From Nitrospirota bacterium (GTDB lineage Bacteria > NPL-UPA2 > JAADIA01): a DNA stretch of 27,006 nucleotides. Both the position numbers and the translations under genes were made by a program. The stretch is taken from the NCBI GenBank assembly GCA_013151555.1, contig JAADIA010000040.1, positions 1 through 27,006 of the forward strand, given 5' to 3'. The notes beneath the pieces were generated by a model that was given only the letters and a program-made list of their open reading frames with translations, searched no databases and was not told where the DNA came from. Positions 1-6,483 of this stretch are shown here, in pieces. The number at the start of each line of letters is the position of its first letter. Position 1 is the stretch's first letter.

Positions 1-1
1 T

Positions 2-1207
2 CCCGATATAAGCGGAGTGGACGTTCTTAAAGGTATCAAAAAGATCAACAGAGACATTCCGGTGATAATGATTACCGCCGATGATGCGGTGAAGACAGCC
101 ATCGCCTGCATGAAAGCAGGAGCTTATGATTATGTGATAAAACCCTTTAATTTCGAAGAGCTCAAGATAGTTGTGGACAAGTCGCTGGAGACTGCTACCC
201 TGAAAAGCGAATTCCGGCGGCTGCGCCACGAACAGGAGGTTGAGTGCCAGTTTGAAAACATTGTGGGAAAAAGCAAATCCATGCAGGAAGTTTTCGGAAT
301 GATGACCAGGATTATGAAAAGTGAGGCCACGACCGTCTTGCTGCAAGGCGAGAGCGGGACAGGGAAGGATTTGATAGCCCGGGCTATTCATTACGGAAGT
401 GCCCGGAAAGAGAAGCCGTTTATGGAGATAAACTGTGCCGCCCTTCCCGAAATGCTCCTGGAAAGTGAACTGATGGGTCACGAGAAAGGTGCCTTCACCG
501 ATGCCAAGGCAGCTAAAAAAGGGCTGTTTGAATTAGCCGATGGGGGTACGCTTTATCTCGATGAAATCGGGGAGATGAAGACCTCTATCCAGGCCAAGCT
601 TCTCCGTATCATAGAAGATAAGAGATTCAAACGGGTAGGGGGAACCCAGGACATCGAGGTGGATGTGAGAATTATTGCTGCCACCAACAGGGACTTGGTA
701 ACAGCGGTAAAGGAAAGGAATTTTCGGGAAGACTTATACTATCGCCTCAAGGTGATACCCATTGAATTGCCTCCTCTCCGGGAACGCCGGGAAGATATTC
801 CCCTTCTGGTAAGGTTCTTCATAGCCAAGTTTAACAAGGAGTTTAAACATAATCTAAAAGGAGGCTCCAAAGAGGTGGAAGAATTATTGATTAACTATCA
901 TTGGCCGGGCAATGTCAGGGAACTTAAGAACGTAATTGAACGGGCTATTATCTTGGAAAGTAAAGAGACGATTCTTGTGGAACATCTGCCTGCAGAGATA
1001 AGAAGCGGGCAAATATCCGGAGAAGACTCTTCGGATTTCGAGCTTAAGATACCTCCGACCGGCATTTCCCTTGATCGACTTGAAGAGAACCTTTTGAAAC
1101 AAGCTCTGTCCTTGTCCGGAAACAATCAAACCCGGGCCGCGAAACTGCTTGGCCTGGGTAGAGATGCTCTCAGATACCGGATGAAAAAGACGGGATTATT
1201 GAAATAA
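2..1207 (+). CDS. Sigma-54-dependent response regulator, NtrC family (5' end outside window)
   Basis: This is a transcription activator that works with RNA polymerase-sigma54. The frame is open to the window edge and the first visible residues (PDISG) are the end of a receiver motif, so the phospho-Asp and true start lie upstream; the GTG at 17 is internal. Numbering from that codon, the receiver ends with the conserved Lys (IKPF, about 41-44). The AAA+ domain spans about 80-310: Walker A GESGTGKD (111-118), sigma54-contact loop GAFTDA (158-163, a variant of GAFTGA), Walker B LYLDEIGE (about 179-186) and HWPGNVREL (295-303). A Fis-type helix-turn-helix ends the protein (about 366-392). The partner kinase is not in the window and is probably upstream. 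Two perfect sigma-54 promoters lie just downstream, so it is the obvious candidate activator of the cytochrome island; that link is inferred. Family certain, target inferred. Confidence 0.96.
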   Translation, partial: PDISGVDVLKGIKKINRDIPVIMITADDAVKTAIACMKAGAYDYVIKPFNFEELKIVVDKSLETATLKSEFRRLRHEQEVECQFENIVGKSKSMQEVFGMMTRIMKSEATTVLLQGESGTGKDLIARAIHYGSARKEKPFMEINCAALPEMLLESELMGHEKGAFTDAKAAKKGLFELADGGTLYLDEIGEMKTSIQAKLLRIIEDKRFKRVGGTQDIEVDVRIIAATNRDLVTAVKERNFREDLYYRLKVIPIELPPLRERREDIPLLVRFFIAKFNKEFKHNLKGGSKEVEELLINYHWPGNVRELKNVIERAIILESKETILVEHLPAEIRSGQISGEDSSDFELKIPPTGISLDRLEENLLKQALSLSGNNQTRAAKLLGLGRDALRYRMKKTGLLK

Positions 1208-1661
1208 TTCCTTTAACTTGACTGTGTAACTAACATGACAAAACATGAAGAAAATTTGACCGGATTAACCTGATAGACAGGATTTATACCAAGGGAGAAT
1301 CTGCCTCCGGCGAAAAATTTATCGTACGAAATAAAATATCTTGTTCATCCTGTTCATCCCTGCCTGCGGCAGGCAGGCCGTCAAAAGAAATTTAGAGAGT
1401 TTTCTTTGCGTTTTCATTATTTTATATCTTTGTGATTATCAGTTATCTTGATTTCTTGTGCCTATCCATATCGTAATTTAGTTCATAGTTCCGTTCTCTT
1501 CATCGGGGTGAATCAGGGCCAAAAGGCGCAAATTTAAAGAAATTTTCTCTTCCCATCCCGGGAAATCCCACCTTCCTGCTTTTTTCTAACCAGTTGATAA
1601 TCCAGTAGTTGTCTGAACATATTCCTTCCCACCCGGATCTTTATCCTCTTCCTTTTAGGTC
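1208..1661. other. Gap of about 450 bp between regulator and first sigma-54 promoter
   Basis: No gene is supported here. The stretch holds a dispersed inverted-repeat element (1258-1377) and AT-rich sequence. Any enhancer for the sigma-54 activator would be expected about 80-200 bp upstream of the promoter at 1662. An AAATTT-N4-AAATTT symmetry around 1531-1546 lies in that range, but I cannot assign it as a binding site. Confidence 0.5.
1258..1377. repeat. Dispersed inverted-repeat element with ACAGGAT-type arms and a GC palindrome
   Basis: The left side carries GGATTAACCTGATAGACAGG and the right side the opposite-sense motif ATCCTGTTCATCC, followed by the 19-bp near-palindrome CCTGCCTGCGGCAGGCAGG (1359-1377). 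The exact reverse complement of that 19-mer occurs at 12474-12492, next to the same ACAGGAT-type motifs. Related arms occur at 9728, 12469-12572 and 22225-22326. No coding capacity; origin unknown. Confidence 0.7.
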
Positions 1662-1677
1662 TGGCACGGAACTTGCA
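1662..1677 (+). promoter_or_regulatory. Sigma-54 (-24/-12) promoter of the pentaheme cytochrome gene
   Basis: TGGCACGGAACTTGCA matches the sigma54 consensus TGGCACG-N4-TTGCW at every defined base. The GG (1663-1664) and GC (1675-1676) are separated by exactly 10 nt. Transcription should start near 1688, which places the long TTG-initiated frame from 1609 outside the transcript and favours the ATG at 1690. Confidence 0.9.
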
Positions 1678-1689
1678 AGATATAATTAT

Positions 1690-2367
1690 ATGCTTCCCTT
1701 TTTAAATAGATTGTTGATACGAATTAAGCCGGAAAAGATTACCGGGTTTATATATGCGACCGTTATTTGTGCGTTTGTTTTCAATTGGATGGGGGTTGCC
1801 CTTGCCGAGGGGATCACGGGAAGTGTCCACGATTTCTCCTCGCAGGGGTGGTCGGCAGGAAAAATTTGCAAGGTCTGTCATACCCCGCACAACGCTGATA
1901 GTACGGTTGAGCCCCTGTGGAATCATGAGTTGAGCAATGCAACCTACACCCTTTACTCGAGTCCCACCCTGGACGGACCTATACACCAGCCGGGACGAGC
2001 TTCAAAGCTGTGTCTATCCTGTCACGATGGTACCGTAGCTATAGACTCTTTTGGTGGCACAACCGGAGGCTCCTTTATTTCCGGCAGTGCCTTGATTGGG
2101 ACGGACCTCTCGGATGACCATCCGGTAGGCGTTGAATGGTCGCATCAAACACTTGAGGGGGGAGGTTCTGCAATTTGTGCCGGATGCCATAATTTGCATG
2201 ATAGTTCTTTTAAGATGCCTCTTCCCTTTTACGAAGAAGGGGGAACCCCCAGGGTGGAATGTGCCACTTGCCATGACCCCCATGATGACGTGCCCTCTAC
2301 AAATGGAGAGTTGCTCCGCAAACCCCTGGCCGGTTCGAAAATTTGCCTTCACTGCCATGATAAGTAA
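1690..2367 (+). CDS. Periplasmic or secreted pentaheme c-type cytochrome
   Basis: An electron-transfer cytochrome of 225 residues with five CXXCH heme sites: CKVCH (60-64), CLSCH (108-112), CAGCH (163-167), CATCH (191-195) and CLHCH (219-223). A signal peptide runs to about residue 39 (ALA before EG). Motifs such as CHTPHN, CLSCHDGTVAIDSFGG, GTDLSDDHP and CHDPHD are those of the doubled-CXXCH cytochrome family and recur in the other cytochromes of the island. I chose ATG 1690 because the sigma-54 promoter at 1662 excludes the in-frame TTG at 1609; the resulting leader would be almost absent and no clear ribosome site is visible, so TTG 1711 or 1714 remains possible. It is the only gene between the two sigma-54 promoters. 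Redox partner unknown. Confidence 0.9.
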   Translation: MLPFLNRLLIRIKPEKITGFIYATVICAFVFNWMGVALAEGITGSVHDFSSQGWSAGKICKVCHTPHNADSTVEPLWNHELSNATYTLYSSPTLDGPIHQPGRASKLCLSCHDGTVAIDSFGGTTGGSFISGSALIGTDLSDDHPVGVEWSHQTLEGGGSAICAGCHNLHDSSFKMPLPFYEEGGTPRVECATCHDPHDDVPSTNGELLRKPLAGSKICLHCHDK

Positions 2368-2405
2368 AAGAATGCTTGCTCTCTGGCAAATAAATAAAGC
2401 GTCTT

Positions 2406-2441
2406 TTAACCTAACCCGTTGTGCTAAAACACGCAGGTTAA
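2406..2441. promoter_or_regulatory. Inverted repeat upstream of the second sigma-54 promoter, possible enhancer site
   Basis: Arms TTAACCT (2406-2412) and AGGTTAA (2435-2441) flank about 22 nt with further weak symmetry (TTGTG/CACG). The centre lies about 120 bp upstream of the -24 element at 2546, a usual distance for an NtrC-type binding site. It could equally be an RNA hairpin in the 3' region of the preceding cytochrome transcript. Confidence 0.3.
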
Positions 2442-2456
2442 GATGTTCTCAAGAGC

Positions 2457-2488
2457 AGCGTTTAGGGATAGACCCCTTCGCTTTTTTT
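2457..2488 (+). terminator. Likely intrinsic terminator after the pentaheme cytochrome gene
   Basis: An imperfect stem pairs AGCG (from 2457) with CGCT (to about 2482) and GGG with CCC, followed at once by a run of seven T. It lies about 90 bp after the stop codon at 2367 and 58 bp before the next sigma-54 promoter, a fitting place for a terminator. The stem contains an internal loop, so efficiency is uncertain. Confidence 0.5.
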
Positions 2489-2545
2489 AATAACCGGTTG
2501 ATGTGAGGGGTAGTTGCAATTATTTTTCTCTGTTAGTATAGAGGC

Positions 2546-2561
2546 TGGCACGAAAATTGCA
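2546..2561 (+). promoter_or_regulatory. Sigma-54 (-24/-12) promoter upstream of the receiver/tetraheme operon
   Basis: TGGCACGAAAATTGCA is again a full match to TGGCACG-N4-TTGCW with GG-N10-GC spacing (GG 2547-2548, GC 2559-2560). The predicted start is near 2572, giving a 33-nt leader before the ATG at 2605. Confidence 0.9.
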
Positions 2562-2604
2562 GATAATAACAAGTATAGCAGTTTTCAATTAAAAGGAATT
2601 ATGC

Positions 2605-2970
2605 ATGCTTAATGAACGAAAGGTATTAGTCGTGGATGATGACAGATTAATTTGCTGGTCCCTGGAAAAGGCCCTGAAAAAGGATGGATGTGAGGTGAGC
2701 GTGGCCCGGACAGGGGAAGAAGCCAGGGAAAGGTTGGAGAGGGACGATTTTGACTTGGTCATCACTGACCTGAAGATGCCGGGGATGGATGGGATGGAGG
2801 TGTTAGAGGAAGTAAGAAGGCATTGTCCCTCTGCCCGGTCCGTTCTCATGACTGCCTTTGGTTCAGGTGAGATATCCCTGCAGGCGGAAAAATACGGGGC
2901 TTCTTATATAGCCAAACCTTTTCAAATCAAAGAATTTGTTAACGATATTCGGAGGTTGTTTAATCCCTGA
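2605..2970 (+). CDS. Stand-alone response regulator receiver protein (CheY/Spo0F-like)
   Basis: A single phosphoacceptor domain of 121 residues with no output domain. The acidic triad DDD follows the first beta strand (LVVDDD, about 9-14). The phospho-Asp is in LVITDLKMPG, the switch Thr in LMTAFG and the conserved Lys in IAKPF. The start is ATG 2605, with an AAAAGG ribosome site about 8 nt upstream. It is the first gene after the second sigma-54 promoter and lies 70 bp before the tetraheme cytochrome, so it is probably co-transcribed with it. Its likely role is phosphorelay or feedback on the kinase that controls the island, inferred from position only. Confidence 0.92.
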   Translation: MLNERKVLVVDDDRLICWSLEKALKKDGCEVSVARTGEEARERLERDDFDLVITDLKMPGMDGMEVLEEVRRHCPSARSVLMTAFGSGEISLQAEKYGASYIAKPFQIKEFVNDIRRLFNP

Positions 2971-3040
2971 AAATTTATAATCCCTTATCTCCTTTTAGCA
3001 AAGGGGGATCAAAGGGAATTTAAAGGAGGTGAAAAAGAAA

Positions 3041-3679
3041 ATGAAGAAGAAGATAGCTATGAGGATAATGTTGGTTGTGGGGATGATAGCTCTAGGAGGA
3101 TGGATGCTAAGTAGCGGCGCCTGGGCAGCAGCAGGAATTACGGGTTCGGCGCATGATTTCTCTGGTGAAAGCTGGACGGGAGAGATCTGTAATGTTTGCC
3201 ACACTCCTCATAATGCGGGATCGGAGCTGGTGCCGTTATGGAATCATGCGACGACAGCTACAGATCCTTTCACCCTTTATACCAGTTCTACTCTGGATGC
3301 TACTCCGGGGCAGCCTGAAGGTGTTTCCAAGGCCTGTTTGAGTTGCCATGATGGAACCGTGGCCATTGATTCCTTTGGAGGTGCTACTGGTTCTACCACG
3401 TTAGCGTCAAATGATGATCATAATCTTGGCACCGATTTGAGCAATGACCATCCCATTTCTTTCACCTATGATGCTGCGTTGGCAACCACGGATGGCGGCT
3501 TGTATAACCCGACCACAGAAACCTCGGGACTGGGCAGTACCATCGAAGCTGATATGCTTGTAAGTGGTAAGGTGGAATGTTCCTCCTGTCACGATGTGCA
3601 TAACAGCAGCGGGCTTGATGATCTCCTGGTTAAAAGTAATGCTACAAGTGCGCTCTGTCTGACCTGCCATGACAAGTAG
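3041..3679 (+). CDS. Tetraheme c-type cytochrome, tandem copy 1
   Basis: A secreted 212-residue cytochrome with four heme sites: CNVCH (50-54), CLSCH (99-103), CSSCH (180-184) and CLTCH (206-210). A signal peptide ends near residue 30 (AWA before AAGITG). Besides the four heme-site histidines there are six others (SAH, TPH, WNH, DDH, NDH, DVH), enough for bis-His ligation of every heme. The GTG at 3029 overlaps the AAGGAGG ribosome site, so ATG 3041 is the start. The next gene (3881) is its tandem duplicate. It is most likely expressed from the sigma-54 promoter at 2546 with the receiver gene. A role as terminal electron carrier or filament subunit is inference. Confidence 0.93.
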   Translation: MKKKIAMRIMLVVGMIALGGWMLSSGAWAAAGITGSAHDFSGESWTGEICNVCHTPHNAGSELVPLWNHATTATDPFTLYTSSTLDATPGQPEGVSKACLSCHDGTVAIDSFGGATGSTTLASNDDHNLGTDLSNDHPISFTYDAALATTDGGLYNPTTETSGLGSTIEADMLVSGKVECSSCHDVHNSSGLDDLLVKSNATSALCLTCHDK

Positions 3680-3731
3680 TCGTTGTATATGGGAAGGGTT
3701 AGCGGTTATTGAGAAAGAAGTCTCGTAAAAG

Positions 3732-3795
3732 AAAAATCCGTCCGCCATGCGCAAGGGTGACCAAGGTCGTCCTTGCTGGCGGAGGGATTTTTTTC
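3732..3795 (+). terminator. Strong hairpin with T-run between the two tetraheme genes
   Basis: Left arm 3732-3746 (AAAAATCCGTCCGCC) pairs with 3778-3792 with one G-G mismatch, and is followed by a long T-rich run broken by single C. The loop region contains a second smaller symmetry. This looks like an intrinsic terminator, possibly leaky, that could set the ratio of tetraheme copy 1 to the genes downstream. Confidence 0.7.
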
Positions 3796-3880
3796 TTTTT
3801 TTTCTTGCCCTAAACCGGAAAGGAGGGTAAAATAACTTAGTGGAAGGATTAAAAGTTTTATAAAAGGGGAGGGAGCAGGA

Positions 3881-4528
3881 ATGAAAGAGAAAATGGCTAT
3901 GAGAGTGATGTTGGCTGCGGTGATGATTAGTTTAGCGGGGATAGTAATAATGAACGGCAATGCCCAGGCGGCCGTAGGCATTACCGGTTCGGCCCACGAT
4001 TTCTCCAGCAAAACTTGGAATCCCAGCGGGGAAATCTGCCGGGTTTGTCATACTCCTCATGATGCCAATACCTCGGTTACGGGAGCGCCCTTATGGAATC
4101 ATGCGGTGACTACTGCTAATTTCACCCTTTACAGCAGTTCTACCCTGAACGCTACTATGGCACAGCCCGGCGGTCCCTCTAAACTTTGTTTAAGCTGCCA
4201 TGACGGAACCGTAGCTATTGATAATTTTGGAGGTCGGACTACCGGAACGAAGTTTATCTGGGGAAATTATTTAATCGGGACCGATCTGAGCAATGACCAT
4301 CCCATTTCTTTTACCTATGACGCTGCGCTGGCAACTGCGGATGACGGCTTGTATAACCCGACCACGCAAACCTCGGGACTGGGCGGGACCATTAATTCTG
4401 ATATGCTTATAGATGATAAGGTGGAATGTTCCTCCTGTCACGATGTGCATAACGGCAGTGGCGTTGCCGATCTCCTGGTTAAGAGTAATGGCGCGAGTGC
4501 GCTCTGTCTGACCTGCCATAACAAGTAG
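3881..4528 (+). CDS. Tetraheme c-type cytochrome, tandem copy 2
   Basis: A 215-residue paralog of the cytochrome at 3041, with heme sites CRVCH (53-57), CLSCH (103-107), CSSCH (183-187) and CLTCH (209-213) and a signal peptide ending near AQA-AVG. The start is ATG 3881 behind GGGGAGGGAGCAGGA. The two copies are nearly identical at the nucleotide level in their last 250 bp (from GTDLSNDHPISFTYD to the stop) but differ more in the first half, including an insertion around KFIWGNYLIG, which suggests duplication with recent gene conversion of the 3' half. It sits downstream of the hairpin at 3732 and 133 bp before the NHL lipoprotein gene. I see no promoter of its own. Confidence 0.93.
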   Translation: MKEKMAMRVMLAAVMISLAGIVIMNGNAQAAVGITGSAHDFSSKTWNPSGEICRVCHTPHDANTSVTGAPLWNHAVTTANFTLYSSSTLNATMAQPGGPSKLCLSCHDGTVAIDNFGGRTTGTKFIWGNYLIGTDLSNDHPISFTYDAALATADDGLYNPTTQTSGLGGTINSDMLIDDKVECSSCHDVHNGSGVADLLVKSNGASALCLTCHNK

Positions 4529-4661
4529 GCGTTACCTATGAGCGTCCCGTGTTTCGGAAGCGGTGGGGCCTCGTAAAATAAAATGTCCCTGAGGTTTTTC
4601 CGGATAGGGCTAAAATTTTTATAACGATGAGTATCGGAATAGATTAAGAGACGATGAGAAA

Positions 4662-5726
4662 ATGAAAATCAGATTATTCCTTTTTATATTTTTTACGCTC
4701 TTCCTCGCCGGTTGCGCTACGGTTCCCCTTCAGCAAAAAGAGGAAGTTAAACCCATCTTCTACCCTCTTCCCCCGGATGTGCCTCGCATCCAGTTTCTCA
4801 CCAGCTTTTCCGGCTCCCAGGATATCAAAGAGAAAAAGAGTCGGTTTGCCTCCTTCATCATCGGCAAGGATGAAGAAGACCTGCCTATCGTTAAGCCTTA
4901 CGGTCTGGCAATCCGGGGAAACAAGATTTATATCTGTGATACCGCGCTGAATACGATAATTATTATAGATATGGAAAAGAAGTCTTTCCGTTATTTTGCG
5001 CCTGATGGCAAGGGTCGTCTGGAGGAGCCCATAAACATTTCCGTAGATAAGGACGGCACGAAATATGTTTCCGATGTCCTGCGGGGAGTCGTGGTTATCT
5101 TTAATGCGGCCAATAAGTTTTCCGGTGTCCTGGCTAAAGAAGGAGGGATGAAACCTACCGATGTAGCTATCGGCAAAGAGCGGATTTATGTCACCGATCT
5201 TAAGAGCAATAAGGTCAGGGTCTGGGATAAGGCAAAGAAAAAATTTTTATTCGCTATTCCGGTGGAGAATACGAAGGAAGCTAAATTATATTCTCCGGTT
5301 AACATAGCTTTGGATAAAGAAGGTAACCTTTATGTCTCCGATATGGGAGCGTTCCGGGTGCAGAAATATGACCGGGAAGGGAAGTTTATCCGCAGTTTTG
5401 GTTCCTTAGGAGATGCCCCCGGCCAGTTTGCCCGCCCTAAGGGAATAGCCCTGGATAAGGAAGACCGCCTGTATGTCGTGGATGCTGCTGCTCAGCTTGT
5501 CCAGATATTTGACCCGGAAGGGAAACTCCTTCTTTTCTTCGGAGAGTCCCAGGAAGAAAAATTTATCCTCAACTTACCTGCTAAAATCAGGATAAATTAT
5601 AGTCTCCTCCCTTATTTCCAGCATTTTGCCGCTCCTTCTTTTGAGTTGCAATATTTGATTTTTGTTACCAGTCAGTATGGAAGTCACAAGGTCTCCGTAT
5701 TTGGTTTCGGACGACAGAGGCAATGA
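4662..5726 (+). CDS. NHL-repeat beta-propeller lipoprotein A
   Basis: A predicted lipoprotein of 354 residues; the lipobox LAGC places the lipidated Cys at about residue 18. After a linker come about six NHL-type repeats of the pattern KPYGLAI...IYICDT...IIIID (about 78-345), best preserved at YVSDMGAFRVQKYDREGKFIRSFG (about 225-248). Such repeats form a beta-propeller used for protein or ligand binding, without a recognised active site. The stop codon overlaps the start of the pentaheme lipoprotein (ATGA), so the two are translationally coupled. A paralog (8661) also precedes a cytochrome gene. A structural or docking role in a surface cytochrome complex is plausible. The C-terminal 50 residues do not fit the repeat well. 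Confidence 0.9.
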   Translation: MKIRLFLFIFFTLFLAGCATVPLQQKEEVKPIFYPLPPDVPRIQFLTSFSGSQDIKEKKSRFASFIIGKDEEDLPIVKPYGLAIRGNKIYICDTALNTIIIIDMEKKSFRYFAPDGKGRLEEPINISVDKDGTKYVSDVLRGVVVIFNAANKFSGVLAKEGGMKPTDVAIGKERIYVTDLKSNKVRVWDKAKKKFLFAIPVENTKEAKLYSPVNIALDKEGNLYVSDMGAFRVQKYDREGKFIRSFGSLGDAPGQFARPKGIALDKEDRLYVVDAAAQLVQIFDPEGKLLLFFGESQEEKFILNLPAKIRINYSLLPYFQHFAAPSFELQYLIFVTSQYGSHKVSVFGFGRQRQ

Positions 5727-6265
5727 AGAGATGGCTTATCTATATTGGGTTAGTTGTCCTCCTGGGGGGATGCAGCCCGGCCGCCAGGTATAAGATTGCC
5801 CGGGTTATCTTTGATGGGGTGCCATCTCCTTCTTCGGGTAAGATGGAGGGAAAGGCAAAGTCTCCTACCGGGAAAAATCAGGAAAAACCGGGAGTTCCCT
5901 CCCCGAAACCTTCTTCTCCTATATTTTATACTCATTATCCCTATGCTGAAGGCAGTTGCGATAACTGCCATAACTCTCAAGCTTCCAATCAACTCTTGGC
6001 AAAGGGAAATAAACTTTGTTTAACCTGCCACAATGATGTTTTAACCGGAGCTAAGGTTGTGCATCCGCCGGCAGAGGCAGATTGCCTTATCTGCCATGAG
6101 CCTCATCGGTCAAAGAACGCTAACCTTTTAAAGCAACCGGTAGAGGCTCTCTGTTTCAGTTGCCATGATAAGAAGGATATGGAAGAGAAGCACGGGCAGA
6201 TAATTCTCTGCACTAACTGTCATAATCCTCATCAGTCGAAAGAAGAATATCTGCTTAAAGAATAG
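5723..6265 (+). CDS. Pentaheme c-type cytochrome lipoprotein
   Basis: A 180-residue lipoprotein cytochrome. The lipobox LGGC puts the lipid anchor at Cys17. A Pro/Ser/Lys-rich linker (about 33-67) precedes five heme sites: CDNCH (79-83), CLTCH (99-103), CLICH (121-125), CFSCH (144-148) and CTNCH (163-167), several in the CHEPH or CHNPH doubled-CXXCH form. The start overlaps the preceding NHL gene by 4 nt. The flexible linker would let the heme domain reach away from the membrane, as expected for a cytochrome that bridges the periplasm or docks to an outer-membrane pore. The beta-barrel gene follows after 218 bp. Confidence 0.93.
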   Translation: MKRWLIYIGLVVLLGGCSPAARYKIARVIFDGVPSPSSGKMEGKAKSPTGKNQEKPGVPSPKPSSPIFYTHYPYAEGSCDNCHNSQASNQLLAKGNKLCLTCHNDVLTGAKVVHPPAEADCLICHEPHRSKNANLLKQPVEALCFSCHDKKDMEEKHGQIILCTNCHNPHQSKEEYLLKE

Positions 6266-6410
6266 AATAGGGCGTGGAGAAAGAAACAAGACACGGATTT
6301 ACATATGAGATTATAACTACTAATTAACCCGAATCGTTTAAAAAGGTACAAAGTAAAGAGGCCCAAAGGAAAGATAAAAGATAGCATTTGCAGTTTTTTA
6401 GAGCTTTCAA

Positions 6411-6437
6411 CTCTGTGCCTTAGTGCCTCTGTGCCTG
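6411..6437. repeat. Short direct-repeat tract CTGTGCCT/TAGTGCCT
   Basis: Three GTGCCT-type units (CTGTGCCT at 6413 and 6429, TAGTGCCT between them) lie in the gap before the beta-barrel gene. It is simple-sequence intergenic DNA of the same general kind as the other dispersed tracts here. No function is visible. Confidence 0.5.
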
Positions 6438-6483
6438 TTACTTGTTCATCAGTGTCTGAATTGTGAGTTGATGAAAACCGTAG

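Noticed and set aside
1609-1689. Upstream extension of the pentaheme cytochrome from a TTG
   Set aside because: The extension contains the perfect sigma-54 promoter and would precede the transcript start; it also spoils the signal peptide.
2132-2506. Plus-strand frame overlapping the end of the pentaheme cytochrome
   Set aside because: Out-of-frame reading of the cytochrome's heme region that runs through the putative terminator; no start signal or domain.
3029-3040. GTG start for tetraheme copy 1
   Set aside because: The GTG overlaps the AAGGAGG ribosome site; ATG 3041 is positioned correctly downstream.
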